Shown here: in pieces, positions 45,260 to 53,462 of the stretch
How the letters are laid out: each line of letters starts with the position of its first letter
Position numbering within the stretch: position 1 is the stretch's first letter
NCBI GenBank assembly: GCA_963844885.1
Contig: CAWJQA010000006.1
Location: 434,001 to 498,000, forward strand
Direction of reading: 5' to 3'
Source: DATMER01 sp963844885
Lineage (GTDB): Bacteria > Acidobacteriota > Thermoanaerobaculia > Multivoradales > UBA5704
Length of the DNA: 64,000 nucleotides
Notes under the pieces: generated by a model
The model's database searches: none
The model's input: only the letters and a program-made list of their open reading frames with translations
What the model was told of the DNA's origin: nothing
Program-made: the position numbers and the translations under genes

Positions 45260-45639
45260 GCGCGGAAGCGGCCGGTTTCGACCCGGAACCCGCGGCTCCG
45301 CAGATCCTCGACCAGCGCTTCGATCAGCGGCGCGGCCTCGTCCGGCGGCGCGGCGCGGTCGAACGAGGGTCTCCGGCCGCGGGCGATGGAGCCGGCGAGC
45401 GTGAACTGCGAGACGATCAGGAAGGCGCCGCCGGCCGCGGCCGTATCCAGGTTCATCTTGCCGGCCGCGTCCTCGAACACCCGCAGGCCGGCCAGCTTCT
45501 CGGCGGCGGCGCGCACGCTTTCGATGCCGTCTCCCCGCTCGACGCCGGCCAGGACGAGGAGCCCCCGGCCGATCTCGCCCTCGATCTCGCCCTCGACCTT
45601 CACCGCAGCCGAGCTCACTCTCTGGATCACCAGTCGCAC
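45202..45639 (-). CDS. dtd: D-aminoacyl-tRNA deacylase
   Basis: A protein of 145 residues with the DTD signatures RLVIQRVSSAAVKVEGEIEG, FLIVSQFTLAGSIARGRRPS (active-site SQFTL) and ALVNDGPVTLVADF (the Gly-cisPro loop). It removes D-amino acids and glycine from mischarged tRNAs. Its 3' end overlaps the opposing protease gene. The ssb promoter region lies just upstream on the other strand. Confidence 0.96.
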   Translation of the reverse strand: MRLVIQRVSSAAVKVEGEIEGEIGRGLLVLAGVERGDGIESVRAAAEKLAGLRVFEDAAGKMNLDTAAAGGAFLIVSQFTLAGSIARGRRPSFDRAAPPDEAAPLIEALVEDLRSRGFRVETGRFRAYMEVALVNDGPVTLVADF

Positions 45640-45707
45640 GTTTCCAGTCCTTTTCTACGGCCGGCCGTGTGATAGCGTACTCCACCACTGTTGAGGAGAA
45701 CCGACGC

Positions 45708-46157
45708 ATGGTGAATAAAGTCATTCTGATCGGCAACCTCGGCCGGGACCCCGAGGTCCGGTCGACGCCCTCGGGGCAGCCGGTGGCGAGCTTCACGCTG
45801 GCGACCAGCCGGCGCTGGAAGGACAAGAACGGCCAGCGGCAGGAGCAGACCGAGTGGCACCAGATCGTGGTCTGGGGGAAGCAGGCCGAGATCGCCGGCC
45901 AGTACCTGACGAAGGGCAAGCAGATCTTCCTCGAAGGCCGCCTCCAGACCCGCTCCTGGGACGACCGCCAGACCGGCGAGAAGCGTTACCGGACGGAGGT
46001 GGTCTGCGAGAACTTCCAGATGCTCGGCTCCCGGGGCGGCGGCGGGGGTGGCGGCGATTTCGAGCCCGGCGGGCCTCCCCCCGGAGGCGGCGGCTATGAC
46101 GAAGGCGGTAGCGGCGGCGGGGGCGGCGACCTGGACGACGACGATATTCCGTTCTAG
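45708..46157 (+). CDS. ssb: Single-stranded DNA-binding protein
   Basis: A protein of 149 residues. The ATG at 45708 has a GAGGAG site. The OB fold reads VNKVILIGNLGRDPEVRSTP, VASFTLATSRRWKDKNGQRQ and TEWHQIVVWGKQAEIAGQYL. A glycine-rich linker follows, and the acidic tip DDDDIPF recruits repair and replication proteins. It protects single-stranded DNA in replication and repair. A 19-bp direct repeat begins at its stop codon. Confidence 0.97.
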   Translation: MVNKVILIGNLGRDPEVRSTPSGQPVASFTLATSRRWKDKNGQRQEQTEWHQIVVWGKQAEIAGQYLTKGKQIFLEGRLQTRSWDDRQTGEKRYRTEVVCENFQMLGSRGGGGGGGDFEPGGPPPGGGGYDEGGSGGGGGDLDDDDIPF

Positions 46158-46205
46158 GCGACAGCCGCCGTTCTAGGCGACAGCCGCCGTTCTAAGAGTA
46201 CAGCC
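46149..46205. repeat. 19-bp direct repeat, three copies, spanning the ssb and acyl-CoA ligase stops
   Basis: GTTCTAGGCGACAGCCGCC occurs twice head to tail from about 46150, and a third, diverged copy starts at about 46188 and holds the stop of the opposing ligase gene. The array fills the whole intergenic gap and carries a TAG in each unit. Confidence 0.75.
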
Positions 46206-47988
46206 GCTCGATCTCGTCCGCGTAGTTCTTGTAGATGACCCGCCGCTTGAGCTTGAGCGTGGGCGTCAGCTCGCCGGCCTCGATGCTCAGCTCCTGCGGC
46301 AGGATCACGAAGCGCTTGATGGTCTCGTAGCGGGCGAGGGTGCCGTTGACCGCCTCGACCTGCTTCTCCAGGTGGGCGCGGAAGATTTCGCAACCGGCGA
46401 GATCCCGGGGCTCGCGGTGCGGGCTGCCCGCGAGCTCGGCCTCGATCGGCGCGCGCAGGGGGTCGAGGGTCAGCAGGGCCGCCAGGTAGTTCCGGCGGTC
46501 GCCCACCACCACGGCCTGCGAGACCACCAGGATCTGCTTGAGCTTGTTCTCCAGGATCTGCGGCCCCACGTTCTTGCCGCCCGAGGTGATGATCAGCTCC
46601 TTCTTGCGGTCCGTGATGCGCAGCAGGCCCTTCCCGTCGATACCGTCCAGGTCGCCGATATCTCCCGAGTGGAGCCAGCCCTCGGCGTCCAGGGCCTCGC
46701 GGGTGGCCTCCTCGTTCTTGTAGTAGCCGGGGAAGACGTTCGGGCCGCGCATGAGAACCTCGCCGTCCTCCGCGATGCGGATCTCGGTGCCCGCGATGGC
46801 GAAGCCCACCTTGCCCAGGCAGAAGCGGGCCGGCGTCGAGAAGGTGGCCGGGCCGGTGCATTCGCTCATCCCGTAGACCTCCATGATCGGGATGCCGAGG
46901 CTGAGGAAGAAGCGCAGGGTGTCGAGGGCGATCGGCGCCGTGGAGGTGGCGCAGATGCGCGCCCGGTCCAGGCCCAGCCGCTCGTGGACCTTCGAGAACA
47001 CCAGCTTGTGCGCCAGGCCGTAGAGGAGAGGCCTCTCCTTCCGGCCCGCCTCCATCGCCTCCCCCGCCCGCAGGCCCAGGCCGCGCGCCCAGGCCGCGAT
47101 CTTCTTCTTGAGCGGCGGGTTCTTCGCGCCCGCGGCCTGGATGCCCGCCTGCATCTTCTCCCACACCCGCGGCACCGCGAAGAAGAACTGCGGCCGGACC
47201 TCGCGCAGGTTGTCCGCCAGCTTCTCCATGCCCTCGCAGAACCACGAGCAGGCGCCCGTGGACATCGGGCAGTGCAGGGAGACGACCTGCTCGGCGATGT
47301 GGCTGAGCGGCAGGTAGCTCAGCAGGTCGTCCTGCTCATTCACCGAGTAGGTGTCGACGACCTGCCGCGCGGTCCAGGTGACGTTGTGGTGGGTGAGCAT
47401 CACCGCCTTGGGCGGGCCCGTGGTGCCCGAGGTGTAGATCAGGGTGCAGAGATCCTCCGGCTTCTGCGCGTCGAGCCGCGCCTGGAGGTCGGCCTCCGGC
47501 ACCTCGGCCCCCATCGCCAGGAGCTGGCCCCAGGTGTAGATGCCGTCGCCACCGTCCGCGGGCGCCGCGCCGGTCATCAGGACGATCGCCTTCAATCGCG
47601 GCAGGCGGTCGCGGAGGGCGAGGAAGACCCGCAAGTACTGCTCGTTCTCGACCACGGCGATCGAGGCCTCGGCATGGTCGGCGATATACTGGCACTGGTC
47701 GGGGGCGCTGGTGATGTAGATCCCCGCCGGCAGGCCGCCGGCCAGGATGGCGCCGAGGTCGGCGAGGAACCACTCCGGACGGTTGTAGCCCATGATGACC
47801 ACGCCGGCGCGGGGCTGGAGCCCCAGCCGGAGGAGGCCGCGGGCCACGAGCCGCGCCCGATCGCGGTACTCCTGCCACGAGATGGCCTGCCATTGGCCGT
47901 CCTGCTTGGCCTTCATGGCCGGCCGGCCGCCGTGGTCGCGGGCGGTGCGGTCCAGAACCTGGATTACGGTTTCAGGGACGATGGGCAT
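46192..47988 (-). CDS. Long-chain fatty acid-CoA ligase (AMP-forming)
   Basis: A protein of 598 residues with the adenylate-forming signatures LCTLIYTSGTTGPPKAVMLT, PIMEVYGMSECTGPATFSTP, EGWLHSGDIGDLDGIDGKGL and RITDRKKELIITSGGKNVGP. It is of the long FAA/bubblegum type (LSYLPLSHIAEQVVSLHCPM; GTEIRIAEDGEVLMRGPNVF). It activates long-chain fatty acids with ATP and CoA for degradation or phospholipid synthesis. No other beta-oxidation genes are in the window. nagZ is upstream, 30 nt away, and may be co-transcribed. Confidence 0.93.
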   Translation of the reverse strand: MPIVPETVIQVLDRTARDHGGRPAMKAKQDGQWQAISWQEYRDRARLVARGLLRLGLQPRAGVVIMGYNRPEWFLADLGAILAGGLPAGIYITSAPDQCQYIADHAEASIAVVENEQYLRVFLALRDRLPRLKAIVLMTGAAPADGGDGIYTWGQLLAMGAEVPEADLQARLDAQKPEDLCTLIYTSGTTGPPKAVMLTHHNVTWTARQVVDTYSVNEQDDLLSYLPLSHIAEQVVSLHCPMSTGACSWFCEGMEKLADNLREVRPQFFFAVPRVWEKMQAGIQAAGAKNPPLKKKIAAWARGLGLRAGEAMEAGRKERPLLYGLAHKLVFSKVHERLGLDRARICATSTAPIALDTLRFFLSLGIPIMEVYGMSECTGPATFSTPARFCLGKVGFAIAGTEIRIAEDGEVLMRGPNVFPGYYKNEEATREALDAEGWLHSGDIGDLDGIDGKGLLRITDRKKELIITSGGKNVGPQILENKLKQILVVSQAVVVGDRRNYLAALLTLDPLRAPIEAELAGSPHREPRDLAGCEIFRAHLEKQVEAVNGTLARYETIKRFVILPQELSIEAGELTPTLKLKRRVIYKNYADEIERLYS

Positions 47989-48018
47989 TGCGCCTCCTTG
48001 CAGTCCTTGCAGTCCTTT

Positions 48019-49077
48019 TCACGCCGGCTCCACGTCCGCCCGCATCTGCGCGAACGCCTGGCGGATGTTCTCCAGGCGCTCGCCGCGGTCGCCCTCCCGC
48101 ATGATGTTGGCGTAGTCGCGGGAAGAGCGGAGGGTGCGGAGGCGCTGGCGGTAAGTCTCCAGCCGGCGGTGGGCCTCGACCCGGCGTCCCTCCAGCCCGG
48201 GATCCTCCAGACGGGCCACCACGTCCGGGAGCGCCTCCAGGGTGTGGCAGAGGAGGAGGACATCGCAGCCGGCCGCGAAGGCCAGCTCCGAGCGCTCGGC
48301 GAGATCCCCCCAATCGTCCAGCGCCTTCATCTCCATGTCGTCGCTGAAGCAGAGGCCGTCGAAGCGGAGCCGGCCGCGCAGAATGCCGCCGAGGATCGGC
48401 GGCGACAGGGTGGCCGGCCGCTGCTCGTCGTCGTAGACCGGATAGATGGCGTGCCCCACCATGACCGAGCCGGCCAGCCGCGCCAGCGCGTCGAACGGAT
48501 CGAGGTCCGCCTGAAGGGCGTTCGCCTGGCGGTTGATGACCGCCACCTTGAAATGGGTGTCGGCCGGTGCGCCGCCCAGGCCCGGGAAGTGCTTGAGCAC
48601 CCCGCCCGTGCCTCCCATGTGGAGGCCGCGCACGAAGGCGCGGGCGCGCGGCGTCACCTCGCCGGGGGTCACCCCCAGGTAGCGGCCGTCGAGGGCGTTG
48701 TCCGTCTCGCCGCGGTCGAGGTCGACCACCGGCGCGAAATCCACGTCCAGATCGAACAGCCGCAGCGACTGGGCGATCCACAGCCCGGCCTGGAGAGAGA
48801 GGCTCGGCGGACGCTTCGCCAGCAGGCCCGCGGACGGCGCCGGCCCCACCACGTCCCTGAGGCGGTCCACCTTGCCGCCTTCCGAGTCGATGCACAGCAC
48901 CGCGTCCGGCAGGATGGCGCGGACCGCCGCGACCAGCTCGCCGAGCTGCTCGACCTCCTTGATGTTCCTCTTGAAGAAGACGACTCCGCCGGGACGGTGT
49001 TCCGCCAGCAGCGCCGCCGAGTGCGAGTCCAGCTCGGGTCCGGGAATTCCTACAAAGACCTGGTCGGCGGCGCTCAT
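48019..49077 (-). CDS. nagZ: Beta-N-acetylhexosaminidase (GH3, NagZ-like)
   Basis: A protein of 352 residues. GH3 marks are VFFKRNIKEVEQLGELVAAV, LCIDSEGGKVDRLRDVVGPA, DVDFAPVVDLDRGETDNALD, the loop LKHFPGLGGAPADTHF (KHFPGHG-x-DsH in typical NagZ, here with Leu for the first His), and FDGLCFSDDMEMKALDDW with the nucleophile Asp. NagZ removes GlcNAc from recycled muropeptides in the cytoplasm; no signal peptide is seen here, consistent with that. mutS lies just upstream on the same strand. Confidence 0.88.
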   Translation of the reverse strand: MSAADQVFVGIPGPELDSHSAALLAEHRPGGVVFFKRNIKEVEQLGELVAAVRAILPDAVLCIDSEGGKVDRLRDVVGPAPSAGLLAKRPPSLSLQAGLWIAQSLRLFDLDVDFAPVVDLDRGETDNALDGRYLGVTPGEVTPRARAFVRGLHMGGTGGVLKHFPGLGGAPADTHFKVAVINRQANALQADLDPFDALARLAGSVMVGHAIYPVYDDEQRPATLSPPILGGILRGRLRFDGLCFSDDMEMKALDDWGDLAERSELAFAAGCDVLLLCHTLEALPDVVARLEDPGLEGRRVEAHRRLETYRQRLRTLRSSRDYANIMREGDRGERLENIRQAFAQMRADVEPA

Positions 49078-49093
49078 GGGTTCTGATCCTCCC

Positions 49094-51793
49094 TCAGACG
49101 AGCCGCGATTTTAGACTATTGAGGAGGTTCAAGGCTGCGATGGGCGTCAAACGCTCGACATCCAGGTCTTTGAGGATGGCGGCGACGACCTGCTCGGGCG
49201 GCGCGAAGAGGGTGAGCTGGGCCGGCTCCGCGGACGCGGAAGGGCCGGTGGGCTCCGGAGCACCGCCGCCGCGGGCGAGGCGGGGCTTGCCGGTGGGATC
49301 GTACTCGTAAGCTTCCAGGTTGGCCAGGATCTCGCCGGCCCGGTCGATCACCGACGCCGGCAGGCCGGCCAGCCGCGCCACGTGCAGGCCGTAGGACTTG
49401 TCCGCCGCCCCCGGCACCACCCGGCGCAGGAAGACGATCTTGTCGTCCCACTCCCGAACCGCCATCGTGCGGTTGACGACCCGGGAGAGCAGCGACGACA
49501 GCTCGGTCAGCTCGTGGTAGTGGGTGGCGAACAGCGTCTTGGGCCGGCGGTGCTCGTGCAGGTATTCGACGATGGCCCAGGCCAGCGACAGGCCGTCGAA
49601 GGTCGCCGTCCCCCGCCCGACCTCGTCGAGGATGACCAGGCTCCGGTCCGTGGCGTGGCGCAGGATGTTGGCGGTCTCGATCATCTCCACCATGAAAGTG
49701 GACTCGCCGCGGGCGAGGTCGTCGGAGGCTCCGACGCGGGTGAAGATGCGGTCCACCACCGCGATCTCGGCCCCGTCCGCCGGCACGAAGCTCCCGGCCT
49801 GGGCCATGAGGACGATCAGGGCCACCTGCCGCAGGTAGGTGGACTTGCCGCCCATGTTCGGACCGGTGAGGAGGACGATCTGGGCACGGCCTCCGTCCAG
49901 CTCGGTGTCGTTGGGCACGAACGTGTCCCGGCTCGCCAGCTCGACCACCGGATGGCGGCCCTCGCGGATGGAAAGCCCGCCGCCCGAGGCCGTCATGGAC
50001 GGCCGCACATAGCGGTGCCGCGCCGCCGCCTCGGCGAAGGAGGCCAGGGCGTCGAGCGCGCCCAGCGCCGCCGCGAGCGCGGTCAGCCCCGGCGCCGCGG
50101 CGGCGACGGTAACCGTGAGCTTGCGGAAGTACTCTTCCTCCAGCTCGATCTGGCGCTGCTCCGCGGAGAGGATCTGCTCCTCCAGATCCTTGATCTCCGG
50201 CGTGACGTAACGCTCCGCGTTGACCAGGGTCTGGCGGCGGATGTAGTCCGCGGGCACCCGCTGCTGGTTGGCCTTGGTGACCTCCAGGTAGTAGCCGAAG
50301 ACTTTGTTGTAGCGGATCTTGAGCGAGGGGATGCCGGTGCGCTCCCGCTCCCTCACCTCCAGGGCGAGAATGTGGCGCTTGCTGTCCCGGGTGAGTGAAC
50401 GGAAGCGGTCGAGCTCGGGATCGACGCCGGACGCGATGACGCCGCCGTCCTGGAGGCTCGGTGACGGCGCCTCCTCCAGGACCCGCGCCAGTTCGGCGTG
50501 AAGGCCGGACAGCGGGTCGGCCGCGGCGATCGACGCCAGGAGGCCATCTCCGGCTCCAGCCAGATCCGACAGCTCCCCGAAAATCCCCGGCACCTCGGCG
50601 AGGCCGTCGCGCAGAGCCGCGGCCTCGCGCGGCGTCAGCGTGCCGAGCACGGCGCGGGCCAGGACGCGCTCCGGGTCGCCCACCCGGGAGAGGCGGTCGC
50701 GGATGCGCTCGCGGCGCGGGTTGTCGCCGGCCAGCTCGCCCACGGCGCTGTGGCGCCCGGAGATCGCTTCGGGGTCGACCAGCGGCCGGCGGAGCCACTC
50801 GCGGATCGTCCGGCCGCCGGGCGGGGTGACGGTGCGGTCGAGGACCGACAGGAGCGTCGTCCGCCGCTTGGATCCCGGCTGGGCGTCGGCCCGCTGCGGG
50901 CGGAAGACCTCCAGGTTGGCCAGGGTGGCGGCGTCGAGGATGAGCCGGTCGCGCGCTTCACGGACCGCCACGGCGCGCACGTGGGAGAGCAGGCTCTTCT
51001 GCGTCTCCTGGGCATAGGCGAGGGCCGCCGCCGCCGCGCGTACCGCCGGCTCGCCTTCGACGAGCCCGAAGCCGCGCAGCGTGGCCACGCCGAACTGGCG
51101 TAGCAGGAGGCTCTCGGCGCGGCGCGGATCGTACAGCCGGTCGCCGGCGAGCGGCGTGCGGCACGGGCATTCGCGCTCGGCCCACTCGCGGATCGCGGCC
51201 GGGAAGCCCTCCGCGCCGCGGTCCGAGTGGAAGAGCACCTCCCGCGGCCGCAGCAGCGCGAGGTCGTCCACCCCCTCCTCCGCGCTCGCCCAGCGGCGGA
51301 CGAAGAAGTGGCCGGTCGAGAGGTCGAGGAACGCCGCCGCACCCTGTCCGCCGGCGTCCCAGACCAGGCCGGCGAGCAGGTTCTCCTCCTTGCCGTCGAG
51401 GAGGCCGGGGTCGCTCACCGTGCCCGGGGTGACCACGCGGGTGACCTCGCGGCGGACCAGTCCCTTGGCCTGCGCCGGGTCTTCGACCTGGTCGCAGATG
51501 GCGACCTTGAGGCCGGCGGCCAGGAGCTTGGCGAGATAGGTGTCCAGCGCGTGATGGGGGACGCCGCACATCGGCGCCTCGTTCTCGGTGCCGCGGTTGC
51601 GGGCCGTGAGCTGGACCTCGAGGATCGGCGCCGCCTGGCGGGCGTCGTCGAAGAACATTTCAAAGAAATCGCCCATGCGGTACATCAGGACGGCGTCGGG
51701 GTGCGCCGCCTTGACCTCCAGGTACTGGCGCAGCATGGGCGTGAGCGAGCCGAGAGACACGTTCGCGGCATTCACGGCATTCGGGACCGGCAT
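49094..51793 (-). CDS. mutS: DNA mismatch repair protein MutS
   Basis: About 899 residues. The mismatch-reading FxE motif lies in YRMGDFFEMFFDDARQAAPI. The core has YFRKLTVTVAAAAPGL. The ATPase has Walker A VLLTGPNMGGKSTYLRQVAL, the loop DDLARGESTFMVEMIETANI, Walker B VILDEVGRGTATFDGLSLAW and TLFATHYHELTELSSLL. A helix-turn-helix-like C-terminal region ends DLDVERLTPIAALNLLNSLK. It finds base mismatches and small loops. No mutL is in the window. The ATG at 51793 lies 8 nt after TATACT and diverges from tsaB. Confidence 0.97.
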   Translation of the reverse strand: MPVPNAVNAANVSLGSLTPMLRQYLEVKAAHPDAVLMYRMGDFFEMFFDDARQAAPILEVQLTARNRGTENEAPMCGVPHHALDTYLAKLLAAGLKVAICDQVEDPAQAKGLVRREVTRVVTPGTVSDPGLLDGKEENLLAGLVWDAGGQGAAAFLDLSTGHFFVRRWASAEEGVDDLALLRPREVLFHSDRGAEGFPAAIREWAERECPCRTPLAGDRLYDPRRAESLLLRQFGVATLRGFGLVEGEPAVRAAAAALAYAQETQKSLLSHVRAVAVREARDRLILDAATLANLEVFRPQRADAQPGSKRRTTLLSVLDRTVTPPGGRTIREWLRRPLVDPEAISGRHSAVGELAGDNPRRERIRDRLSRVGDPERVLARAVLGTLTPREAAALRDGLAEVPGIFGELSDLAGAGDGLLASIAAADPLSGLHAELARVLEEAPSPSLQDGGVIASGVDPELDRFRSLTRDSKRHILALEVRERERTGIPSLKIRYNKVFGYYLEVTKANQQRVPADYIRRQTLVNAERYVTPEIKDLEEQILSAEQRQIELEEEYFRKLTVTVAAAAPGLTALAAALGALDALASFAEAAARHRYVRPSMTASGGGLSIREGRHPVVELASRDTFVPNDTELDGGRAQIVLLTGPNMGGKSTYLRQVALIVLMAQAGSFVPADGAEIAVVDRIFTRVGASDDLARGESTFMVEMIETANILRHATDRSLVILDEVGRGTATFDGLSLAWAIVEYLHEHRRPKTLFATHYHELTELSSLLSRVVNRTMAVREWDDKIVFLRRVVPGAADKSYGLHVARLAGLPASVIDRAGEILANLEAYEYDPTGKPRLARGGGAPEPTGPSASAEPAQLTLFAPPEQVVAAILKDLDVERLTPIAALNLLNSLKSRLV

Positions 51794-51801
51794 GGAAAAG
51801 G

Positions 51802-51807
51802 AGTATA
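51802..51807 (-). promoter_or_regulatory. -10-like hexamer, probable leaderless start of mutS
   Basis: TATACT on the minus strand ends 8 nt before the mutS ATG at 51793. Confidence 0.45.
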
Positions 51808-51828
51808 TCCGCGCATCCCTCCGTCCCC

Positions 51829-51834
51829 TATACT
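51829..51834 (+). promoter_or_regulatory. -10-like hexamer, probable leaderless start of tsaB
   Basis: TATACT ends 11 nt before the tsaB ATG at 51846, and mirrors the hexamer serving mutS in a gap of only 52 nt. It leaves a leader of at most a few bases. Confidence 0.4.
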
Positions 51835-51845
51835 TCTCCACCGTC

Positions 51846-52550
51846 ATGAACGGTCCGCCCCTCCTCCTCGCCATCGACGCCGCCTCGCCGCGGGTGAGCG
51901 TGGCTATTGGCGGCGGCGGCGTGCTGGCCGAGCGCGCGGTGGAGATCGAGCGCTCCTCGGTGAAGCTGATCGACCTGATCGGCGAGGTGCTGGCCGAGGC
52001 CGGCGCGCGGCCGGCGGATCTGAGTGGAATCGTGGCGCTGCGCGGTCCCGGCAGCTTCACCGGCCTGCGCGTCGGCCTGGCCACGGCGCTCGGCCTGCAC
52101 CAGGCGCTCGGCGTGCGGGCCACGGCGATCTCCACCCTGCGCGTCCTTTTCGAGCTGGCTGGAGGCCCTTTCGAGCTGGCTGGAGGCCCTTCCGAGCTGG
52201 CGGGAGGCCCTGGTACGGTCGTCGCCGCCGTGGACGCGCTGCGCGGCGAGTGGAGCGTCCAGGCATTCAACCCCTTGAACGACATGCAGTTGCTTCCCGG
52301 CGGCGAGATCCCGTACCTGTTTCCCGGTGGAACCGGCACCGTGATCGGCTTCGGCGTCTCGCGGCTCGCCGGCCTTCCCGGCTGGCCTTCAGGGATCCGG
52401 CTGCTCGAAGGCGGGCCGCTCGCGGGCACGGCCGTGCGGCTGGCGGCGGCCGCGGAGATCGACTGGGACCCGGGCCTCCTGGTGCGCCCGCTCTACTCCC
52501 GGCCGCCGGCGATCACTCCGCCCCGTTCCCGGGATAAGATCGGCGCGTGA
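51846..52550 (+). CDS. tsaB: tRNA threonylcarbamoyladenosine biosynthesis protein TsaB
   Basis: A protein of 234 residues that starts LLLAIDAASPRVSVAIGGGG and has IVALRGPGSFTGLRVGLATA, the TsaB/YeaZ ASKHA-fold signatures. TsaB scaffolds TsaD and TsaE in making t6A at position 37 of ANN-reading tRNAs. Near residue 105 three tandem 7-residue units FELAGGP/SELAGGP, from a 21-bp triplication, extend a loop. The stop overlaps the rimI GTG (GTGA), the common tsaB-rimI arrangement. Confidence 0.93.
   Translation: MNGPPLLLAIDAASPRVSVAIGGGGVLAERAVEIERSSVKLIDLIGEVLAEAGARPADLSGIVALRGPGSFTGLRVGLATALGLHQALGVRATAISTLRVLFELAGGPFELAGGPSELAGGPGTVVAAVDALRGEWSVQAFNPLNDMQLLPGGEIPYLFPGGTGTVIGFGVSRLAGLPGWPSGIRLLEGGPLAGTAVRLAAAAEIDWDPGLLVRPLYSRPPAITPPRSRDKIGA
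52149..52211. repeat. 21-bp tandem repeat, three copies, inside tsaB
   Basis: Units 52149-52169, 52070-type successor 52170-52190 and 52191-52211. The first two are identical and the third has three changes. Each encodes one 7-residue FELAGGP-like unit, so the frame is kept. Confidence 0.9.
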
Positions 52551-53005
52551 ATCCGGCCGTATCTCCCAGTCTCTCGGTCCGCCAGGCGCGGGAAGACGAT
52601 CTGCAGCGGATCGCCTGGCTCGAGGACGCCGCCTTCGCCGATCCGTGGCCGTACGAGCTCCTGGCCTACGAGTTCAAGCATCCGCGCGGCTTCCTGCTCC
52701 TCGCCATGCCCGGCGATTCGCCCGCGGCGGGCTACGCCGCCTTCCGCCACGGCGGCGGCGAGGCCGAGATGCTCCGGCTGGCCGTCGACCCCGAAGAGCG
52801 CCGCCGCGGCGTGGCCCGCTCCCTGGTCGACTGCGGCCTGGAACGGCTGCGGCAGGAGAAGGTCCAGACCTGCTTCCTGGAGGTCCGGATGGACAACGAA
52901 GGCGCCATCAACTTCTACCGCGCCCTCGGGTTTCAGCGCGTCGCCCGGCGGCGGAGCTACTACCGGGACGGCATGGACGCGCTGATCTTCTCGCTGGCGC
53001 TGTGA
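52547..53005 (+). CDS. rimI: Ribosomal protein S18-alanine N-acetyltransferase (RimI, GNAT)
   Basis: A protein of 152 residues with GNAT motif A (LRLAVDPEERRRGVARSLVD) and motif B (MDNEGAINFYRALGFQRVAR). The N-terminal LSVRQAREDDLQRIAWLEDA and FADPWPYELLAYEF are the RimI opening. It acetylates protein N-termini, classically S18, whose gene is also in this window. The GTG start at 52547 overlaps the tsaB stop. A CCCTCTCCCCCGG hairpin lies after its stop. Confidence 0.92.
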   Translation: MNPAVSPSLSVRQAREDDLQRIAWLEDAAFADPWPYELLAYEFKHPRGFLLLAMPGDSPAAGYAAFRHGGGEAEMLRLAVDPEERRRGVARSLVDCGLERLRQEKVQTCFLEVRMDNEGAINFYRALGFQRVARRRSYYRDGMDALIFSLAL

Positions 53006-53015
53006 AGGGCTTTCT

Positions 53016-53058
53016 CCCTCTCCCCCGGCTCCGGGGGAGAGGGCCGGGGAGAGGGGGC
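53016..53058. repeat. CCCTCTCCCCCGG palindrome, copy 1
   Basis: 53016-53028 pairs exactly with 53031-53043, followed by a partial extra arm (CCGGGGAGAGGGGG). The same structure recurs at 62775-62815. It has no T tract, so it is a dispersed palindrome, although it could act as an mRNA stabiliser or terminator between rimI and the DUF465 gene. Confidence 0.75.
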
Positions 53059-53201
53059 ACGGGATCAACCTTGTGCTATCCTCGAACCAGACTTGAAGCC
53101 TATGAGCCGTTCGACCCGCTCCGCTTTCCCTTTTTACCCTTCAGCGCCGGTCCACACGCCTGTGGAGGGCGCTCCATCCCCGAGTCAAGGAGGCTGACAC
53201 C

Positions 53202-53462
53202 ATGTCGAACCGTGACGAGATCAAGGAGGAACTGCTCCAGACGGATGCCGACTTCCGCCGCTTGTACGACGAGCACCAGGACTACGAGCGGCGGCTGCAT
53301 GAGTTGCAGAGCAAATCCCTGCTCTCCCAGGACGACGAGGCCGAGGAGAAGCGGATCAAGCTGCACAAGCTGGTGCTCAAGGATCAGATGGAGGCCATCC
53401 TCCGGACCCATCAGGAGAGCCGGGTTCGGCCTGACCGGGCCTCCGGCACCGCGCTGCGATGA
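53202..53462 (+). CDS. DUF465 (YdcH-like) small coiled-coil protein
   Basis: A protein of 86 residues: SNRDEIKEELLQTDADFRRL, YDEHQDYERRLHELQSKSLL, then EAEEKRIKLHKLVLKDQMEA. The HxxYExRLxEL and LKKxKLxLKDxM patterns are those of DUF465. The protein is entirely helical. Its function is not established in any species. The stop overlaps the psd start by 4 nt. Confidence 0.9.
   Translation: MSNRDEIKEELLQTDADFRRLYDEHQDYERRLHELQSKSLLSQDDEAEEKRIKLHKLVLKDQMEAILRTHQESRVRPDRASGTALR

Noticed and set aside
46372..49086. A 900-codon open frame on the plus strand
   Set aside because: It lies exactly antisense to the acyl-CoA ligase and nagZ genes, which have clear family motifs. Its composition (His, Arg, Asp, Leu rich) is that of a high-GC shadow frame.
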